NCBI RefSeq assembly: GCF_005930495.1
Contig: NZ_SJEX01000009.1
Span: 36,355 to 100,354, forward strand
Length of the DNA stretch: 64,000 bases
Source: Modestobacter excelsi
GTDB lineage: Bacteria > Actinomycetota > Actinomycetes > Mycobacteriales > Geodermatophilaceae
Direction of reading: 5' to 3'
Shown: positions 48,119 to 56,706 of the stretch, in pieces
Position numbering within the stretch: position 1 is the stretch's first letter
How the letters are laid out: every line of letters starts with the position of its first letter
The notes under the pieces: model-generated
The model's input: only the letters and a program-made list of their open reading frames with translations
The model's database searches: none
Told to the model about the DNA's origin: nothing
Program-made: the position numbers and the translations under genes

Positions 48119-48766
48119 TTGCCGCACCTGCTGCACCTCGACTCGTCCGCCGACCCCCGCAGCTCTGCGTCACGGGCGGTGACCGCGGCGTTCGTCCGCG
48201 GCTGGCAGGCCCGGGGCGAGGCCTTCACGGTCACCTCCCGCGACCTGCAGGCCGACCCGCCGCCGCACCTGCCGGACGCCGCGCTGCACTGGGCGCCGCG
48301 GCTGCGCACCGCGGGGGAGGCCGTCGCCCCGGCCGACGAGCTCCGGCAGCAGGGCTACCTGGACGAGCTGCTGGCTGCCGACGTCCTGCTGGTGGGGGCG
48401 CCGATGTACAACTGGTCGCTGCCCTCGACGCTCAAGGCGTGGATCGACCACGTGCACGTGCTCGGCACCACCGTGCCGTTCGGCGAGTACGAGGCGCGGC
48501 CGCTGGCCGGGCGGACGGCGGTCGTCGTCTCCAGCCGCGGCGCGAGCTACGACTCCGGCGGTGAGCAGGCCAGCTGGGACCACACCGTGCCGCCGTTGGA
48601 GCTGGTGCTCGGCCAGTCCTTCGGCATGTCGGTGTCGGTGATCACGCTGCAGCTGACCCTGGCCGACCGGGTCCCGGCCATGGCGGACCTGCGCGGCCAG
48701 GCCGCGGCCGAGGCCGACGCCGCCCGCAGCTACGCCGAGGAGCTGGCCGCCGGCATCGCCGCCTGA
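48119..48766 (+). CDS. FMN-dependent NADH-azoreductase-like flavodoxin-fold protein
   Basis: A 215-residue NAD(P)H quinone/azo reductase. The N-terminal HLLHLDSSADPRSSASRAVT binds FMN phosphate, VLLVGAPMYNWSLPSTLKAW with IDHVHVLGTTV is the diagnostic AzoR motif, and VVVSSRGASYDSGG contacts the flavin. The most likely start is TTG 48119, because GGGAGG lies 6 bases upstream and no ATG or GTG is available in the right place. It is divergent from the dehydratase gene. Confidence 0.88.
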   Translation: MPHLLHLDSSADPRSSASRAVTAAFVRGWQARGEAFTVTSRDLQADPPPHLPDAALHWAPRLRTAGEAVAPADELRQQGYLDELLAADVLLVGAPMYNWSLPSTLKAWIDHVHVLGTTVPFGEYEARPLAGRTAVVVSSRGASYDSGGEQASWDHTVPPLELVLGQSFGMSVSVITLQLTLADRVPAMADLRGQAAAEADAARSYAEELAAGIAA

Positions 48767-48804
48767 CATCGCCCGTCCCCGCCTGACACCGCCCGTCCAC
48801 AGCT

Positions 48805-48832
48805 GCCCCGGTGCCGGCACGGGCACCGGGGC
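48805..48832. terminator. Bidirectional terminator hairpin
   Basis: GCCCCGGTGCC (48805-48815) pairs perfectly with GGCACCGGGGC (48822-48832) around a 6-base loop, between the convergent azoreductase and adenylation-protein stops. Confidence 0.8.
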
Positions 48833-48874
48833 GCCGTCCGGCCCGCCGGTACGAGGTCGCGCGGGCCGCATGAG

Positions 48875-50818
48875 TCAGTGCCGGGCGGTGCCCCGGGAGC
48901 CGCGGCCGAGCCGGCCGAGGAGCCGGCCCACCGGGCCGCGTCCGCCCTGCTGCGCGGCCTCGGCCTGCTTCGCGGTCAGCAGCGCGGCGAACTCCGCCAG
49001 CGTGGGGTTGCCCGCCAGGTCGTCGACGACGAGGGACACACCGAACTCCCGCGAGAGGGCGGTGAACATCTCCTCCACGTCCAGGGACTCCCCGCCGAGG
49101 GCGGTGAAGCTCTCCTCCCGGCCGACGTGCTCGACCCCGAGGATCGGCGCCCACACCTGCTCGACCGCCCGCTCGACGTCGGTGGCCGGGGCTGCGCCCT
49201 CGTGCCGCTCCGCGGGCGCGGGCAGCGCCCCGACGTCGACCTTCCCGCGCTCGTTCCGGGGCAGTTCGGGCAGCAGGACGACGTCGCGGGGCACCATCCA
49301 CTCGGGCAGCTGCTGCCCGACCTCGCGGCGCAGCCCCTGGGCATCGGGCGCCGGGCGGTGCGGGTCGGGCACCACCCAGGCCACCAGGCGAACGTGCTCG
49401 TCGGTCCCCGTGCCGCGGACGACGGCGTCGACGACGTCCGGCAGCGCGCGCAGCACCGACTCGACCTCCGCCGGTTCCACCAGGTAGCCGCGGATCTTCA
49501 CCGAGTCGTCGCCGCGGCCGAGGATCTCCACCACGCCGTCGGCGTCCATCCGGGCGCGGTCACCGGTGCAGTACCGGGTCCGGCCGTCCGGTTCGGCGCG
49601 GAACCGGGTGGCCGTGGCCGCCGGGTCGCGCCAGTAGCCGCTGGAGAAGTACTCCGAGGTGGCGTGCAGCACCCCGACCTCGCCGGCAGGCACCGGCTCG
49701 TCGGTGGGGCCGAGCACGGAGAGGGTGCGCAGCGGGATCGCCGTCCCGATCGGCACCGCGCCGCTGGGGACCGGGTCACCGGGCCGGATCTCGAAGCTGG
49801 TCAGCGCCTCGGTCTCCGACGAGCCCATCCAGTTCATGAAGCTCGCGCCGGCCGGCAGGTGCTGCCGGAAGTCGCTGACGTCGCTGCCGTAGACCTTCTC
49901 CCCTGCGGTGGTGACCAGCCGGAGGGCCGGCAGCACGTGGCCGGCGGGCAGGGCGCCGTGCAGCGAGCGCAGCAGCGAGGGGGTGCAGTTGAGCACCGTG
50001 ACGCCGGTCGCCTCGATCCACTCGGCCAGGTCGTGGATGCCGTGCACCCGGGGATCCCGCACGCACAGCGTCGCGCCGTTCAGCAGCGCCGCGAAGACCG
50101 ACAGCTGGCCGACCGCGAAACCCTGCGGCAGCGCGAGGGAGACCCGGTCGTCCGGCGTGATCCGCAGCGTCTCGCGGCTGGTCTGGCCGCACGCGAGGAC
50201 GGTGCGCTGGGTCCACACGACGCCCTTGGGCAGCCCCGTCGTCCCGGAGGTGAAGACGAGCGTCGCCGGGTCGTCGAGGGTCGGCACGGCGGGCGTCGCG
50301 ACCCGCGCGTCGCCGTCGGCGGCCAGGTCGCGGACGGTGTGCACGCCGGGCATCGCCTCGGCGGCGTCCCGGCGCTCGGCGTCGGCGAGCACCACGCCGA
50401 CCCCGGCGCGCTCGACGATCACCGCGGCCCGGGCCGGCGGCAGCAGCACGTCCAGCACGACGCAGGCGTGGCCGGTCGCCATCACGGCGAACATCGCCGC
50501 GACGCTGTCCACGCCCTGCTCGGCGTAGATCCCCACCGGCTGACGGGCGTCGGCCGGGGTCACCCCCGCGTCGTCGGCCAGCAGCGGGGCGAGCTCGGCG
50601 GTCAGCGCGTCGACGCGCTGCTGCAGGCCGGCGTAGCTGACCTCGGCGTCCCCGGTGGTGATCGCGACCCGGTCCGGTACGGAGGCCGCGACCTCGCGCA
50701 GCCGCTCGGCCGCCGAGGCCCAGCGCGGTGGCATGACCAGCAGCGGCAGCTCCGGACCGCCGGTCGCCGCGGCGGCGTGGGGCACAGCCGCCTGTCCGCC
50801 CGCCATCTCTTCGGTCAT
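48875..50818 (-). CDS. Stand-alone adenylation-carrier (A-PCP) protein
   Basis: Activates an amino or carboxylic acid as AMP ester and loads it on its own carrier domain. The 647 residues contain an ANL adenylation domain (about 45-530: A3 TLVFTSGTTGLPKGVVWTQ, A5 NWMGSSETEAL, A7 YCTGDRARMDADG, A8 GRGDDSVKIRGYLVEPAEVE, A10 Lys in PRNERGKVDVG) and a carrier domain near 560-625 with the phosphopantetheine Ser in FTALGGESLDVEEMF. The last 25 residues are a basic Gly/Arg tail (GRLLGRLGRGSRGTARH). ATG 50818 has GGAGG 13 bases upstream. No condensation, thioesterase or Pptase gene adjoins. The substrate cannot be read. Confidence 0.88.
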   Translation of the reverse strand: MTEEMAGGQAAVPHAAAATGGPELPLLVMPPRWASAAERLREVAASVPDRVAITTGDAEVSYAGLQQRVDALTAELAPLLADDAGVTPADARQPVGIYAEQGVDSVAAMFAVMATGHACVVLDVLLPPARAAVIVERAGVGVVLADAERRDAAEAMPGVHTVRDLAADGDARVATPAVPTLDDPATLVFTSGTTGLPKGVVWTQRTVLACGQTSRETLRITPDDRVSLALPQGFAVGQLSVFAALLNGATLCVRDPRVHGIHDLAEWIEATGVTVLNCTPSLLRSLHGALPAGHVLPALRLVTTAGEKVYGSDVSDFRQHLPAGASFMNWMGSSETEALTSFEIRPGDPVPSGAVPIGTAIPLRTLSVLGPTDEPVPAGEVGVLHATSEYFSSGYWRDPAATATRFRAEPDGRTRYCTGDRARMDADGVVEILGRGDDSVKIRGYLVEPAEVESVLRALPDVVDAVVRGTGTDEHVRLVAWVVPDPHRPAPDAQGLRREVGQQLPEWMVPRDVVLLPELPRNERGKVDVGALPAPAERHEGAAPATDVERAVEQVWAPILGVEHVGREESFTALGGESLDVEEMFTALSREFGVSLVVDDLAGNPTLAEFAALLTAKQAEAAQQGGRGPVGRLLGRLGRGSRGTARH

Positions 50819-50997
50819 ACCGGTCTTTCCTCCACGCAGGTAGGGACGGTCCACCCTCCCGGCGGACACGCGTCTGGACACGATGTGCCATCCACGACGT
50901 CCGCACAAGCCAGGCCGTTCCGCCGGTCGGGCGGGGTGCGCGGCCCAGGGGCAGGATCGGACCCGTCGTCGCCGTTCCCCGCACCCCTGGAGGCGTC

Positions 50998-51987
50998 ATG
51001 ACCCAGCCCCCGCGCGACCACGCTCCCGAGGGGACGCCGTCGCCCGTGGCTGACCTCAGCCAGTGGCGGCTCAACGCCCTCCCCGACGAGAACTCCGACG
51101 AGGACTGGGACGACGACCGCGAGCTCTACGACCCGCAGGGCAACCGGGTCGACACCTGGCGGGAGGGCTACCCCTACGGCGAGCGGATGGAGCGCCGGGA
51201 GTACGAGGTCGAGAAGCGGAAGCTGCAGATCGAGCTGCTGAAGCTGCAGGGCAGGGTGAAGGGGACCGGGCAGAAGCTGGTGCTGGTCTTCGAGGGCCGG
51301 GACGCCGCCGGCAAGGGCGGCACCATCAAGCGCTTCACCGAGCACCTGAACCCCCGCGGGTCGACGGTGATCGCGCTGGACAAGCCCTCGGAGCGCGAGC
51401 GGGACCAGTGGTACTTCCAGCGGTACGTGACCCACCTGCCGGCCGCTCGCGAGATCGTCATGTTCGACCGGTCCTGGTACAACCGCGCCGGCGTGGAGCG
51501 GGTGATGGGCTACTGCACCGCCGACGAGTACCTGCTCTTCATGCGCCAGGCCCCGGAGTTCGAGCGGATGCTCGTCGACAGCGGCATCCGCCTGGTCAAG
51601 TTCTGGTTCTCGGTCACCCGGGGAGAGCAGCGCAGCCGGTTCATCGTCCGGCAGATCGACCCGGTGCGGCAGTGGAAGCTCTCCCCCACCGACCTGGCCT
51701 CGCTGGACAAGTGGGACGCCTACACCGAGGCGAAGGAGGCGATGTTCCTGCACACCGACACGGAGTACGCCCCCTGGACGGTGATCAAGAGCAACGACAA
51801 GAAGCGCGCCCGGTTGGAGGCGATCCGGCACGTGCTGGCGCGGTTCGACTACACCGACAAGGACGCCGCCGCGGTCGGCGTCCCCGACCCGCTGATCGTC
51901 GGTTCGGCGGCCGACGTCCTGGAGGAGGAGTTCGGGGACCCGGCCATGCCCGAGCCCGGTGACTCGTTGCCCCTCGAGGCCAGCTGA
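50998..51987 (+). CDS. ppk2: Polyphosphate kinase 2 family protein
   Basis: Transfers phosphate between polyphosphate and nucleoside diphosphates (class I PPK2: ADP/GDP to ATP/GTP). The 329-residue protein has Walker A FEGRDAAGKGGTIKRFTEHL near residue 99, Walker B/lid MFDRSWYNRAGVERVMGYC near 160 and the basic polyphosphate-tunnel motifs TRGEQRSRFIVR and KLSPTDL, followed by TPWTVIKSNDKKRAR-type lid (here APWTVIKSNDKKRAR). The N-terminal 45 residues are acidic. ATG 50998 has GGAGG 5 bases upstream. Single gene, divergent from the adenylation protein. Confidence 0.95.
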   Translation: MTQPPRDHAPEGTPSPVADLSQWRLNALPDENSDEDWDDDRELYDPQGNRVDTWREGYPYGERMERREYEVEKRKLQIELLKLQGRVKGTGQKLVLVFEGRDAAGKGGTIKRFTEHLNPRGSTVIALDKPSERERDQWYFQRYVTHLPAAREIVMFDRSWYNRAGVERVMGYCTADEYLLFMRQAPEFERMLVDSGIRLVKFWFSVTRGEQRSRFIVRQIDPVRQWKLSPTDLASLDKWDAYTEAKEAMFLHTDTEYAPWTVIKSNDKKRARLEAIRHVLARFDYTDKDAAAVGVPDPLIVGSAADVLEEEFGDPAMPEPGDSLPLEAS

Positions 51988-52041
51988 GCCGCCTGGGCAC
52001 CGTCGTGTTGCGTCACGGCGGCATCTGACCGCGGACAGCAC

Positions 52042-52075
52042 AGCGCCCGCCCCGAACGGCCGGGGCGGGCGCTGG
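52042..52075. terminator. Strong bidirectional terminator hairpin
   Basis: CAGCGCCCGCCCCG (52042-52055) pairs perfectly with CGGGGCGGGCGCTG (52062-52075) around a 6-base loop between the convergent ppk2 and PRC/DUF2382 stops. Confidence 0.88.
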
Positions 52076-52109
52076 CGGGCCCTGCGGGTGGATCAGGTGG
52101 TGCGGTGGA

Positions 52110-53069
52110 TCAGCGGCGGTCGTCGTCCCGGTTGAGCGCGTCCTGGGCCTTGTCCTTCAGGCTGCGGTTGCCGCCCGTCGTGGCGTCACCGGTGGTGGTG
52201 CCGCCGCGGATGCCGTCGGTGTCGACCTGCTCCTTGCGCACCTGCTCGTCCACCTGCACCTGCTCGGTGACGGTCTCGGTGTCCAGGCGCACGCGCTCGA
52301 CCGGCACGGCCTCCTTCTCCACGACGGGACGCTCGGCGTGCAGCGTCACCTCGTGCTCCTCCTCGGAGATGGCCGGCCCGTCCATCGCGTTGCCGATGTT
52401 GCCGTCGGTGATGGGCTCGCGCTGGACGCGGACCTCCTCGTGCGAGACGGGGACCGTCTGGCTCACGTTCTCGGTGACGACGTACTTGCGCAGTCGTGCC
52501 CGGCCGGCCTCGACCTGCTGGGTGCCGACGTTGACGCGCTCCTCGGAGAGGGTCATGGCGTCGTCGGTCGTCGGACCGGAGGTGTCGTGGCCCTTGGTGC
52601 CGTGGCGGTTGACGTCCGTGTCGGTGTACCCGGCGGTGGTGTTCGCCGTGGTGTCGCCGACCTGGTCGGTGACGCCCGCGCCCATGCCGGTGTTGGTCGT
52701 CGTCCGCGACGTGTCGGTGGTGGTCGACTGGACGTCGCTGTGCTGCCCGGTGCCGGTGCCGCCCGTGCCGTAGTAGCGGTACAGCTCCTCTTCCTCCTGC
52801 GGGGAGAGGTGGCCGTCCGTGTCGATCTTCGGGGCGTCCTTGACCTGGGCCTTGGTGACCGGTACGCGCAGGCCGTCGCCGGTCAGGTCGGCCTCGCGGA
52901 TCGGGACGAAGGTCTCCTTCGTGCCGAACAGGCCGGTCTTCACGGTCACCCACTCGGGGTTGCCGGACTGGTCGTCGAGGAAGACCTCGGACGCAGTGCC
53001 GATCTTCGTGCCGTCAGCGTCATAGACGTCTGCGCCGATCACGCGATCGAGGGTGTCGGTGCCGATCAT
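52110..53069 (-). CDS. PRC-barrel and DUF2382 stress-type protein
   Basis: A 319-residue soluble protein. Residues about 1-85 are a PRC barrel (RVIGADVYDADGTKIGTASE, EWVTVKTGLFGTKETFVPI), residues about 95-175 a Gly/Thr/Asp-rich disordered linker (TTTDTSRTTTNTGMGAG), and residues about 175-290 a DUF2382 domain (LSEERVNVGTQQVEAGRARL, then VPVSHEEVRVQREPI). The C-terminus is basic. Such proteins occur in actinobacteria and deinococci and are often under general-stress control. A SigB/F-type promoter at 53117-53141 supports this. ATG 53069 has AAGGAG 7 bases upstream. Confidence 0.92.
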   Translation of the reverse strand: MIGTDTLDRVIGADVYDADGTKIGTASEVFLDDQSGNPEWVTVKTGLFGTKETFVPIREADLTGDGLRVPVTKAQVKDAPKIDTDGHLSPQEEEELYRYYGTGGTGTGQHSDVQSTTTDTSRTTTNTGMGAGVTDQVGDTTANTTAGYTDTDVNRHGTKGHDTSGPTTDDAMTLSEERVNVGTQQVEAGRARLRKYVVTENVSQTVPVSHEEVRVQREPITDGNIGNAMDGPAISEEEHEVTLHAERPVVEKEAVPVERVRLDTETVTEQVQVDEQVRKEQVDTDGIRGGTTTGDATTGGNRSLKDKAQDALNRDDDRR

Positions 53070-53116
53070 GGTTCCGCTCCTTGGCTCGGGGGATCTGACG
53101 TGGCTCACGTCGGGCC

Positions 53117-53141
53117 ATGCCCGTCGCGGCCATCCGGAAAC
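53117..53141 (-). promoter_or_regulatory. SigB/SigF-type stress promoter of the PRC/DUF2382 gene
   Basis: On the minus strand GTTT (53141-53138), 15 bases, then GGGCAT (53122-53117) match the actinobacterial GTTT-N15/16-GGGTAT pattern in 9 of 10 defined bases. The predicted start near 53110 gives a leader of about 40 bases. Confidence 0.65.
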
Positions 53142-53340
53142 GGCCCGTTCATGATCGATCTGACGCTGTGTGATGGGGATGCGCGGCCGTGTCGTCCGCG
53201 TCACGTCCATCGCCGCAGGTCAGACCCCCTGCCCGGGTCGGACACGCCGTTGGGGCGGAATGGTCCGACGCGCCGGGACCCGAGGGAGCCTCGCCACCCC
53301 GGGCGTGTCGCAGCCGCCGCAGGCGCTCCCCGACCTGAGC

Positions 53341-54183
53341 ATGGAGGACGTGCCTCCTCGCTCGCCGTACGACGACCTGGTCCACCCGCGCACCAAGAAG
53401 ACGCCCTCACCGGAGGTGGAGGCGCACAAGGACGTCGTCGTGGAGGACCCCAGCAGCGGGTTCGTCGGCGCCGTGGTGCGCTGCGAGAAGGACGTCGTCC
53501 ACCTGGAGGACCGCTTCGGGAAGGTCCGCGCCTACCCGCTCGGGCCGGGCTTCTGGGTCGACGGCCGGCCCGTCGTCCTGGTGCGGCCCAAGCAGAACGC
53601 CCCCTCCGGCCCGCAGCGCAGCGCATCGGGGTCGACCTACGTCGTCGGCGCCCGCGCCCGGGTCGCCCGCGAGGGCCGCATCTACGTCGAGGGCAAGCAC
53701 GACGCCGAGCTGGTGGAGAAGGTGTGGGGCCACGACCTGCGGATCGAGGGCGTCGTCGTCGAGCCGCTGCACGGCGTGGACGACCTGCCCGGGATCGTGC
53801 GGGAGTTCCGCCCCTCGGCCGGCCGCCGGCTCGGGGTGCTGGTCGACCACCTGGTCACCGGGTCCAAGGAGACCCGCATCGCCGCTGAGGTGATGCGGAC
53901 GGGGTCCGGGGCCCCCGGGGCGCACGCGCTCGTGGTCGGCCACCCGTTCATCGACATCTGGCAGGCGGTCAAGCCCTCCGTCGTCGGCATCAAGGCCTGG
54001 CCGACAGTGCCCCGGGGCGAGGACTGGAAGACCGGCGTCTGCCGCCGGCTGGGCTGGGAGGACGACACCGGCTACGTGTGGGCGCAGCGCATCCTGGCGC
54101 GGGTGGAGGTCTGGACCGACCTCGAGCCGACCCTCATCGGCCGGGTCGAGGAGCTCATCGACTTCGTCACCGAGGTCCCCTGA
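53341..54183 (+). CDS. DUF3097 domain protein
   Basis: A 280-residue soluble protein of an actinobacteria-specific family. It contains FVGAVVRCEKDVVHLEDRFG, a central TOPRIM-like segment (RIYVEGKHDAELVEKVWGHD followed by GVLVDHLVTGSKETRIA, with Glu and Asp-His where TOPRIM has its metal ligands), and VWAQRILARVEVWTDLEPTL near the end. The TOPRIM-like reading is my inference and would suggest nuclease or primase-like metal chemistry. ATG 53341 gives the family N-terminus (SPYDDLVHPRTKKTPSPEVE). Confidence 0.9.
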   Translation: MEDVPPRSPYDDLVHPRTKKTPSPEVEAHKDVVVEDPSSGFVGAVVRCEKDVVHLEDRFGKVRAYPLGPGFWVDGRPVVLVRPKQNAPSGPQRSASGSTYVVGARARVAREGRIYVEGKHDAELVEKVWGHDLRIEGVVVEPLHGVDDLPGIVREFRPSAGRRLGVLVDHLVTGSKETRIAAEVMRTGSGAPGAHALVVGHPFIDIWQAVKPSVVGIKAWPTVPRGEDWKTGVCRRLGWEDDTGYVWAQRILARVEVWTDLEPTLIGRVEELIDFVTEVP

Positions 54184-54187
54184 GCCG

Positions 54188-54226
54188 GCAGCGGCCGCCG
54201 CCCCGGGAGGGGACGACGGCCGCTGC
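54188..54226. terminator. Terminator hairpin after the DUF3097 gene
   Basis: GCAGCGGCCG (54188-54197) pairs perfectly with CGGCCGCTGC (54217-54226). It starts 5 bases after the DUF3097 stop. Confidence 0.8.
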
Positions 54227-54230
54227 GCGA

Positions 54231-54281
54231 CCCCGCTGCAGGGTCCCGCCGCGGGAGTGCGAGCGGCGGGGGGCAGCGGGG
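54231..54281. terminator. Nested terminator hairpin after the aldo/keto reductase gene
   Basis: CCCCGCTGC (54231-54239)/GCAGCGGGG (54273-54281) encloses CCGCCGC (54246-54252)/GCGGCGG (54263-54269). It lies 8 bases beyond the aldo/keto reductase stop (minus strand) and shares its outer stem with the hairpin at 12116. Confidence 0.8.
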
Positions 54282-54288
54282 TCCTTCG

Positions 54289-55128
54289 TCACGCGGGGAT
54301 GTAGTTGAACGTGTCCGGGTCGGGGCCGGTGCGCTCGTTGCGGTCCAGCGCAGTGATCTCGCGCAGGTCGTCCTCGGAGAGCTCGAAGTCGAAGATGTCG
54401 AAGTTCTCCTCGACCCGGCTGCGGGTGACCGACTTCGGGAACACGATGTCGCCCCGCTGGACGTGCCAGCGCAGGGTCACCTGCGAGGCGGTCTTGCCGT
54501 GGCGCTCGGCCACCCGGAGGATCGTCGGGTCGTCCAGCACCTTGCCCTGGGCGATCGGCGACCAGGCCTCGGTGGCGATCTCGTGGTCGGCGTCGAAGGC
54601 CCGCAGCTCGTCCTGGGCGAGGTAGGGGTGCACCTCGATCTGGTTGACCGCAGGGCGGATCTGGGTCTGGCCGAAGAGCTTGCGCAGGTGGTGCGCGTTG
54701 AAGTTCGAGACACCGATCGACTTGGCGCGCCCGGAGCGGTAGATCTCCTCCAGCGCCTTCCAGGTCTCGACGTAGTCGACGTCGATGCCGGGCAGCGGCC
54801 AGTGGATGAGGAACAGGTCGACGTAGTCCGACCCCAGCGCCTCGAGCGTGCCGTCGAAGGCCCGCAGCGCGTCGTCGTGGGCGTGGAAGCCGTTGTTCAG
54901 CTTGGAGGTGACGAAGACCTCCTCGCGCGGGACGCCGGAGGCGCGGATGCCCTCGCCGACGCCCTTCTCGTTGCCGTACATCTCGGCGGTGTCGATGTGC
55001 CGGTAGCCGACCTCCAGCGCGGCCTGGACGGCGTCCGCGGTGTCCTCCGGCGGGACCTGGTAGACGCCGAAGCCGAGCTGCGGGATCTCGACGCCGTTGT
55101 TCAAGGTGATCGTGGGCACGGTGGCCAT
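54289..55128 (-). CDS. Aldo/keto reductase, 2,5-diketo-gluconate reductase type (AKR5)
   Basis: NADPH-dependent reductase of small aldehydes and ketones. The 279-residue TIM barrel has the catalytic tetrad Asp and Tyr in YRHIDTAEMYGNEKGVG, Lys in VFVTSKLNNGFH and His in LFLIHWPLPG, with the cofactor loop IVFPKSVTRSRVEENFDIFD. ATG 55128 has GGAGGA 6 bases upstream. Single gene. The substrate is not defined. Confidence 0.94.
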   Translation of the reverse strand: MATVPTITLNNGVEIPQLGFGVYQVPPEDTADAVQAALEVGYRHIDTAEMYGNEKGVGEGIRASGVPREEVFVTSKLNNGFHAHDDALRAFDGTLEALGSDYVDLFLIHWPLPGIDVDYVETWKALEEIYRSGRAKSIGVSNFNAHHLRKLFGQTQIRPAVNQIEVHPYLAQDELRAFDADHEIATEAWSPIAQGKVLDDPTILRVAERHGKTASQVTLRWHVQRGDIVFPKSVTRSRVEENFDIFDFELSEDDLREITALDRNERTGPDPDTFNYIPA

Positions 55129-55313
55129 GCGGGGTCCTCCGGGGGTGGGACGGATGGGAGGCGGCGCGCGAGCCTGCGGGCGCGGCCGACCTGGTCTGCG
55201 ACGTACCCCGGGCGTCGTCGTCCTACCCGCGAGGCATCTCACCGTGACCGCGGGAATGCGCGCAGACGCTGCTCAGTACGGTGTCGGCACTGTCGTCGGC
55301 AGGAAGAGGGCAC

Positions 55314-55712
55314 GTGGCAGAGCTGCAGCGGGTGACCGACGGCACCGGGTGGGAGGCGTCCGCGGGCTACAGCCGGGCGGCCCGCGCCGGCTGCTGCATC
55401 GCCGTCAGCGGCACCACCGACACCGGCCCGGACGGGACGGCGGCGCACCCCGGGGACACCCACGCCCAGGCGGCCGCCGCACTGCGGCGGGCGGTCGCCG
55501 CGGCCGAGGCGCTCGGTGTAGGCCTCGAGCAGGTGCTGCGCACCCGGCTGCTGCTCGCCCCGGGGGCCGACTGGGAGGGCGCCGCGCGTGCGCACGCCGA
55601 GGTGCTGGGTGCGGTCGCCCCGGCCAACACCACGCTGTTCGTGGCCGGGCTGATCGGCGAGGGCTTCCTCGTCGAGGTGGAGCTGGACGCCTGCACCGGG
55701 CCGGCGTCGTGA
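55314..55712 (+). CDS. RidA-family protein
   Basis: A 132-residue chorismate-mutase-fold trimer protein of the Rid family. It shows SGTTDTGPDGTAAHPGDTHA, QVLRTRLLLAPGADW and the C-terminal TLFVAGLIGEGFLVEVELDA. The Arg that defines true RidA imine deaminases is aligned in VLRTRLLLA, though the surrounding sequence is closer to unassigned Rid subgroups. GTG 55314 has AGGAAGAGGG 4 bases upstream. Its stop overlaps the next start (GTGA), so it is coupled to the flavin/F420 oxidoreductase. Confidence 0.88.
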   Translation: MAELQRVTDGTGWEASAGYSRAARAGCCIAVSGTTDTGPDGTAAHPGDTHAQAAAALRRAVAAAEALGVGLEQVLRTRLLLAPGADWEGAARAHAEVLGAVAPANTTLFVAGLIGEGFLVEVELDACTGPAS

Positions 55713-56704
55713 CCGGGCGGACCAGCCTGCGGCTGAACAACGACCTGCCGGTGGCGGAGTACGTCGACCTGGTCGTCGCGGCCGAGGCCCTGGGGTTCGA
55801 CCAGGTGTGGGTCTCCGACGACCTCTTCCTGCGCTCGGCGCCGGTGATGGTGACCGCCGCGGCCACCCGCACCTCGCGGATCGGCCTGGGCATCGGGATC
55901 ATGAACCCGTACTCGGTGCACCCCGCCGAGCTGGCGATGCTCGCCGCCACCCTGCAGGAGGTCTCCGGCGGCCGGTTCCTGCTCGGTCTGGCGGCCGGCG
56001 CCGAGGAGTTCCTCGGCTGGGCCGGCATCCCGCGCCCGCTGCCGCTGACCCGCACCCGGGAGGCCGTCCGGGCGGTGCGCGCGCTGAGCCGGGGGGACCG
56101 GCCCTCCGACGTCGCCGGTGCCGGTGCCGGGTGGACCCCGGAGGCCCACCTGCGCTTCCCGCTGGGCGCGCCGGCCCCGGTCTACGTGGGCGCGATGAGC
56201 CCGAAGATGCTGCAGATGTCCGGCGCCGAGGCCGAGGGCGTGCTGCCGCTGCTCTACCCGCCCGAGCACTTCCCGGTCGCCCGCGACCTGGTGCACGCCG
56301 GCGCCTGCGACGCCGGCCGCGACCCGGCGGAGGTCGACGTCGCCGCCGCCTTCTGGGTGTCGGTCGACGGCGACGGCGCCCGGGCCGAGCGGGCCCTGGC
56401 GGCGAAGATCGCCTACTACGGCGCCTCCTTCTCCCCCTACCTGCTGTCCCGGGCCGGGCTGGCGGTCGAGGACTTCGCCGACATCCAGGCCGCGCTGTCC
56501 GCCGGCGAGCCGGAACAGGCCACCGACCTGGTCACCCCGGAGATGCTGCGGCTGGGCATCGCCGGGGACGCCGACGAGGTCGTGCGCCGCTGCCGCTGGC
56601 TGCAGGAGCAGGGCGCCACCCACCTGTCCTTCGGCCCGCCGCTCGGCCCGGACCCGGTCGCCGCGGTCACCGTCCTCGGCGAGCAGGTGCTCCCCCGCCT
56701 CTGA
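55709..56704 (+). CDS. LLM-class (luciferase-like) F420- or flavin-dependent oxidoreductase
   Basis: A 331-residue TIM-barrel oxidoreductase. The N-terminal SLRLNNDLPVAEYVDLVVAA, FDQVWVSDDLFLRSAPVMVT, the loop ASRIGLGIGIMNPYSVHPA-type (here TSRIGLGIGIMNPYSVHPAE) and RFLLGLAAGAEEFLGWAG are those of the F420-using group abundant in actinobacteria; flavin use cannot be excluded. The GTG start overlaps the RidA stop. It runs to within 2 bases of the convergent tryptophan dioxygenase stop. Its substrate is unknown; RidA may remove a reactive enamine or imine it makes. Confidence 0.88.
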   Translation: MTGRTSLRLNNDLPVAEYVDLVVAAEALGFDQVWVSDDLFLRSAPVMVTAAATRTSRIGLGIGIMNPYSVHPAELAMLAATLQEVSGGRFLLGLAAGAEEFLGWAGIPRPLPLTRTREAVRAVRALSRGDRPSDVAGAGAGWTPEAHLRFPLGAPAPVYVGAMSPKMLQMSGAEAEGVLPLLYPPEHFPVARDLVHAGACDAGRDPAEVDVAAAFWVSVDGDGARAERALAAKIAYYGASFSPYLLSRAGLAVEDFADIQAALSAGEPEQATDLVTPEMLRLGIAGDADEVVRRCRWLQEQGATHLSFGPPLGPDPVAAVTVLGEQVLPRL

Positions 56705-56706
56705 CC

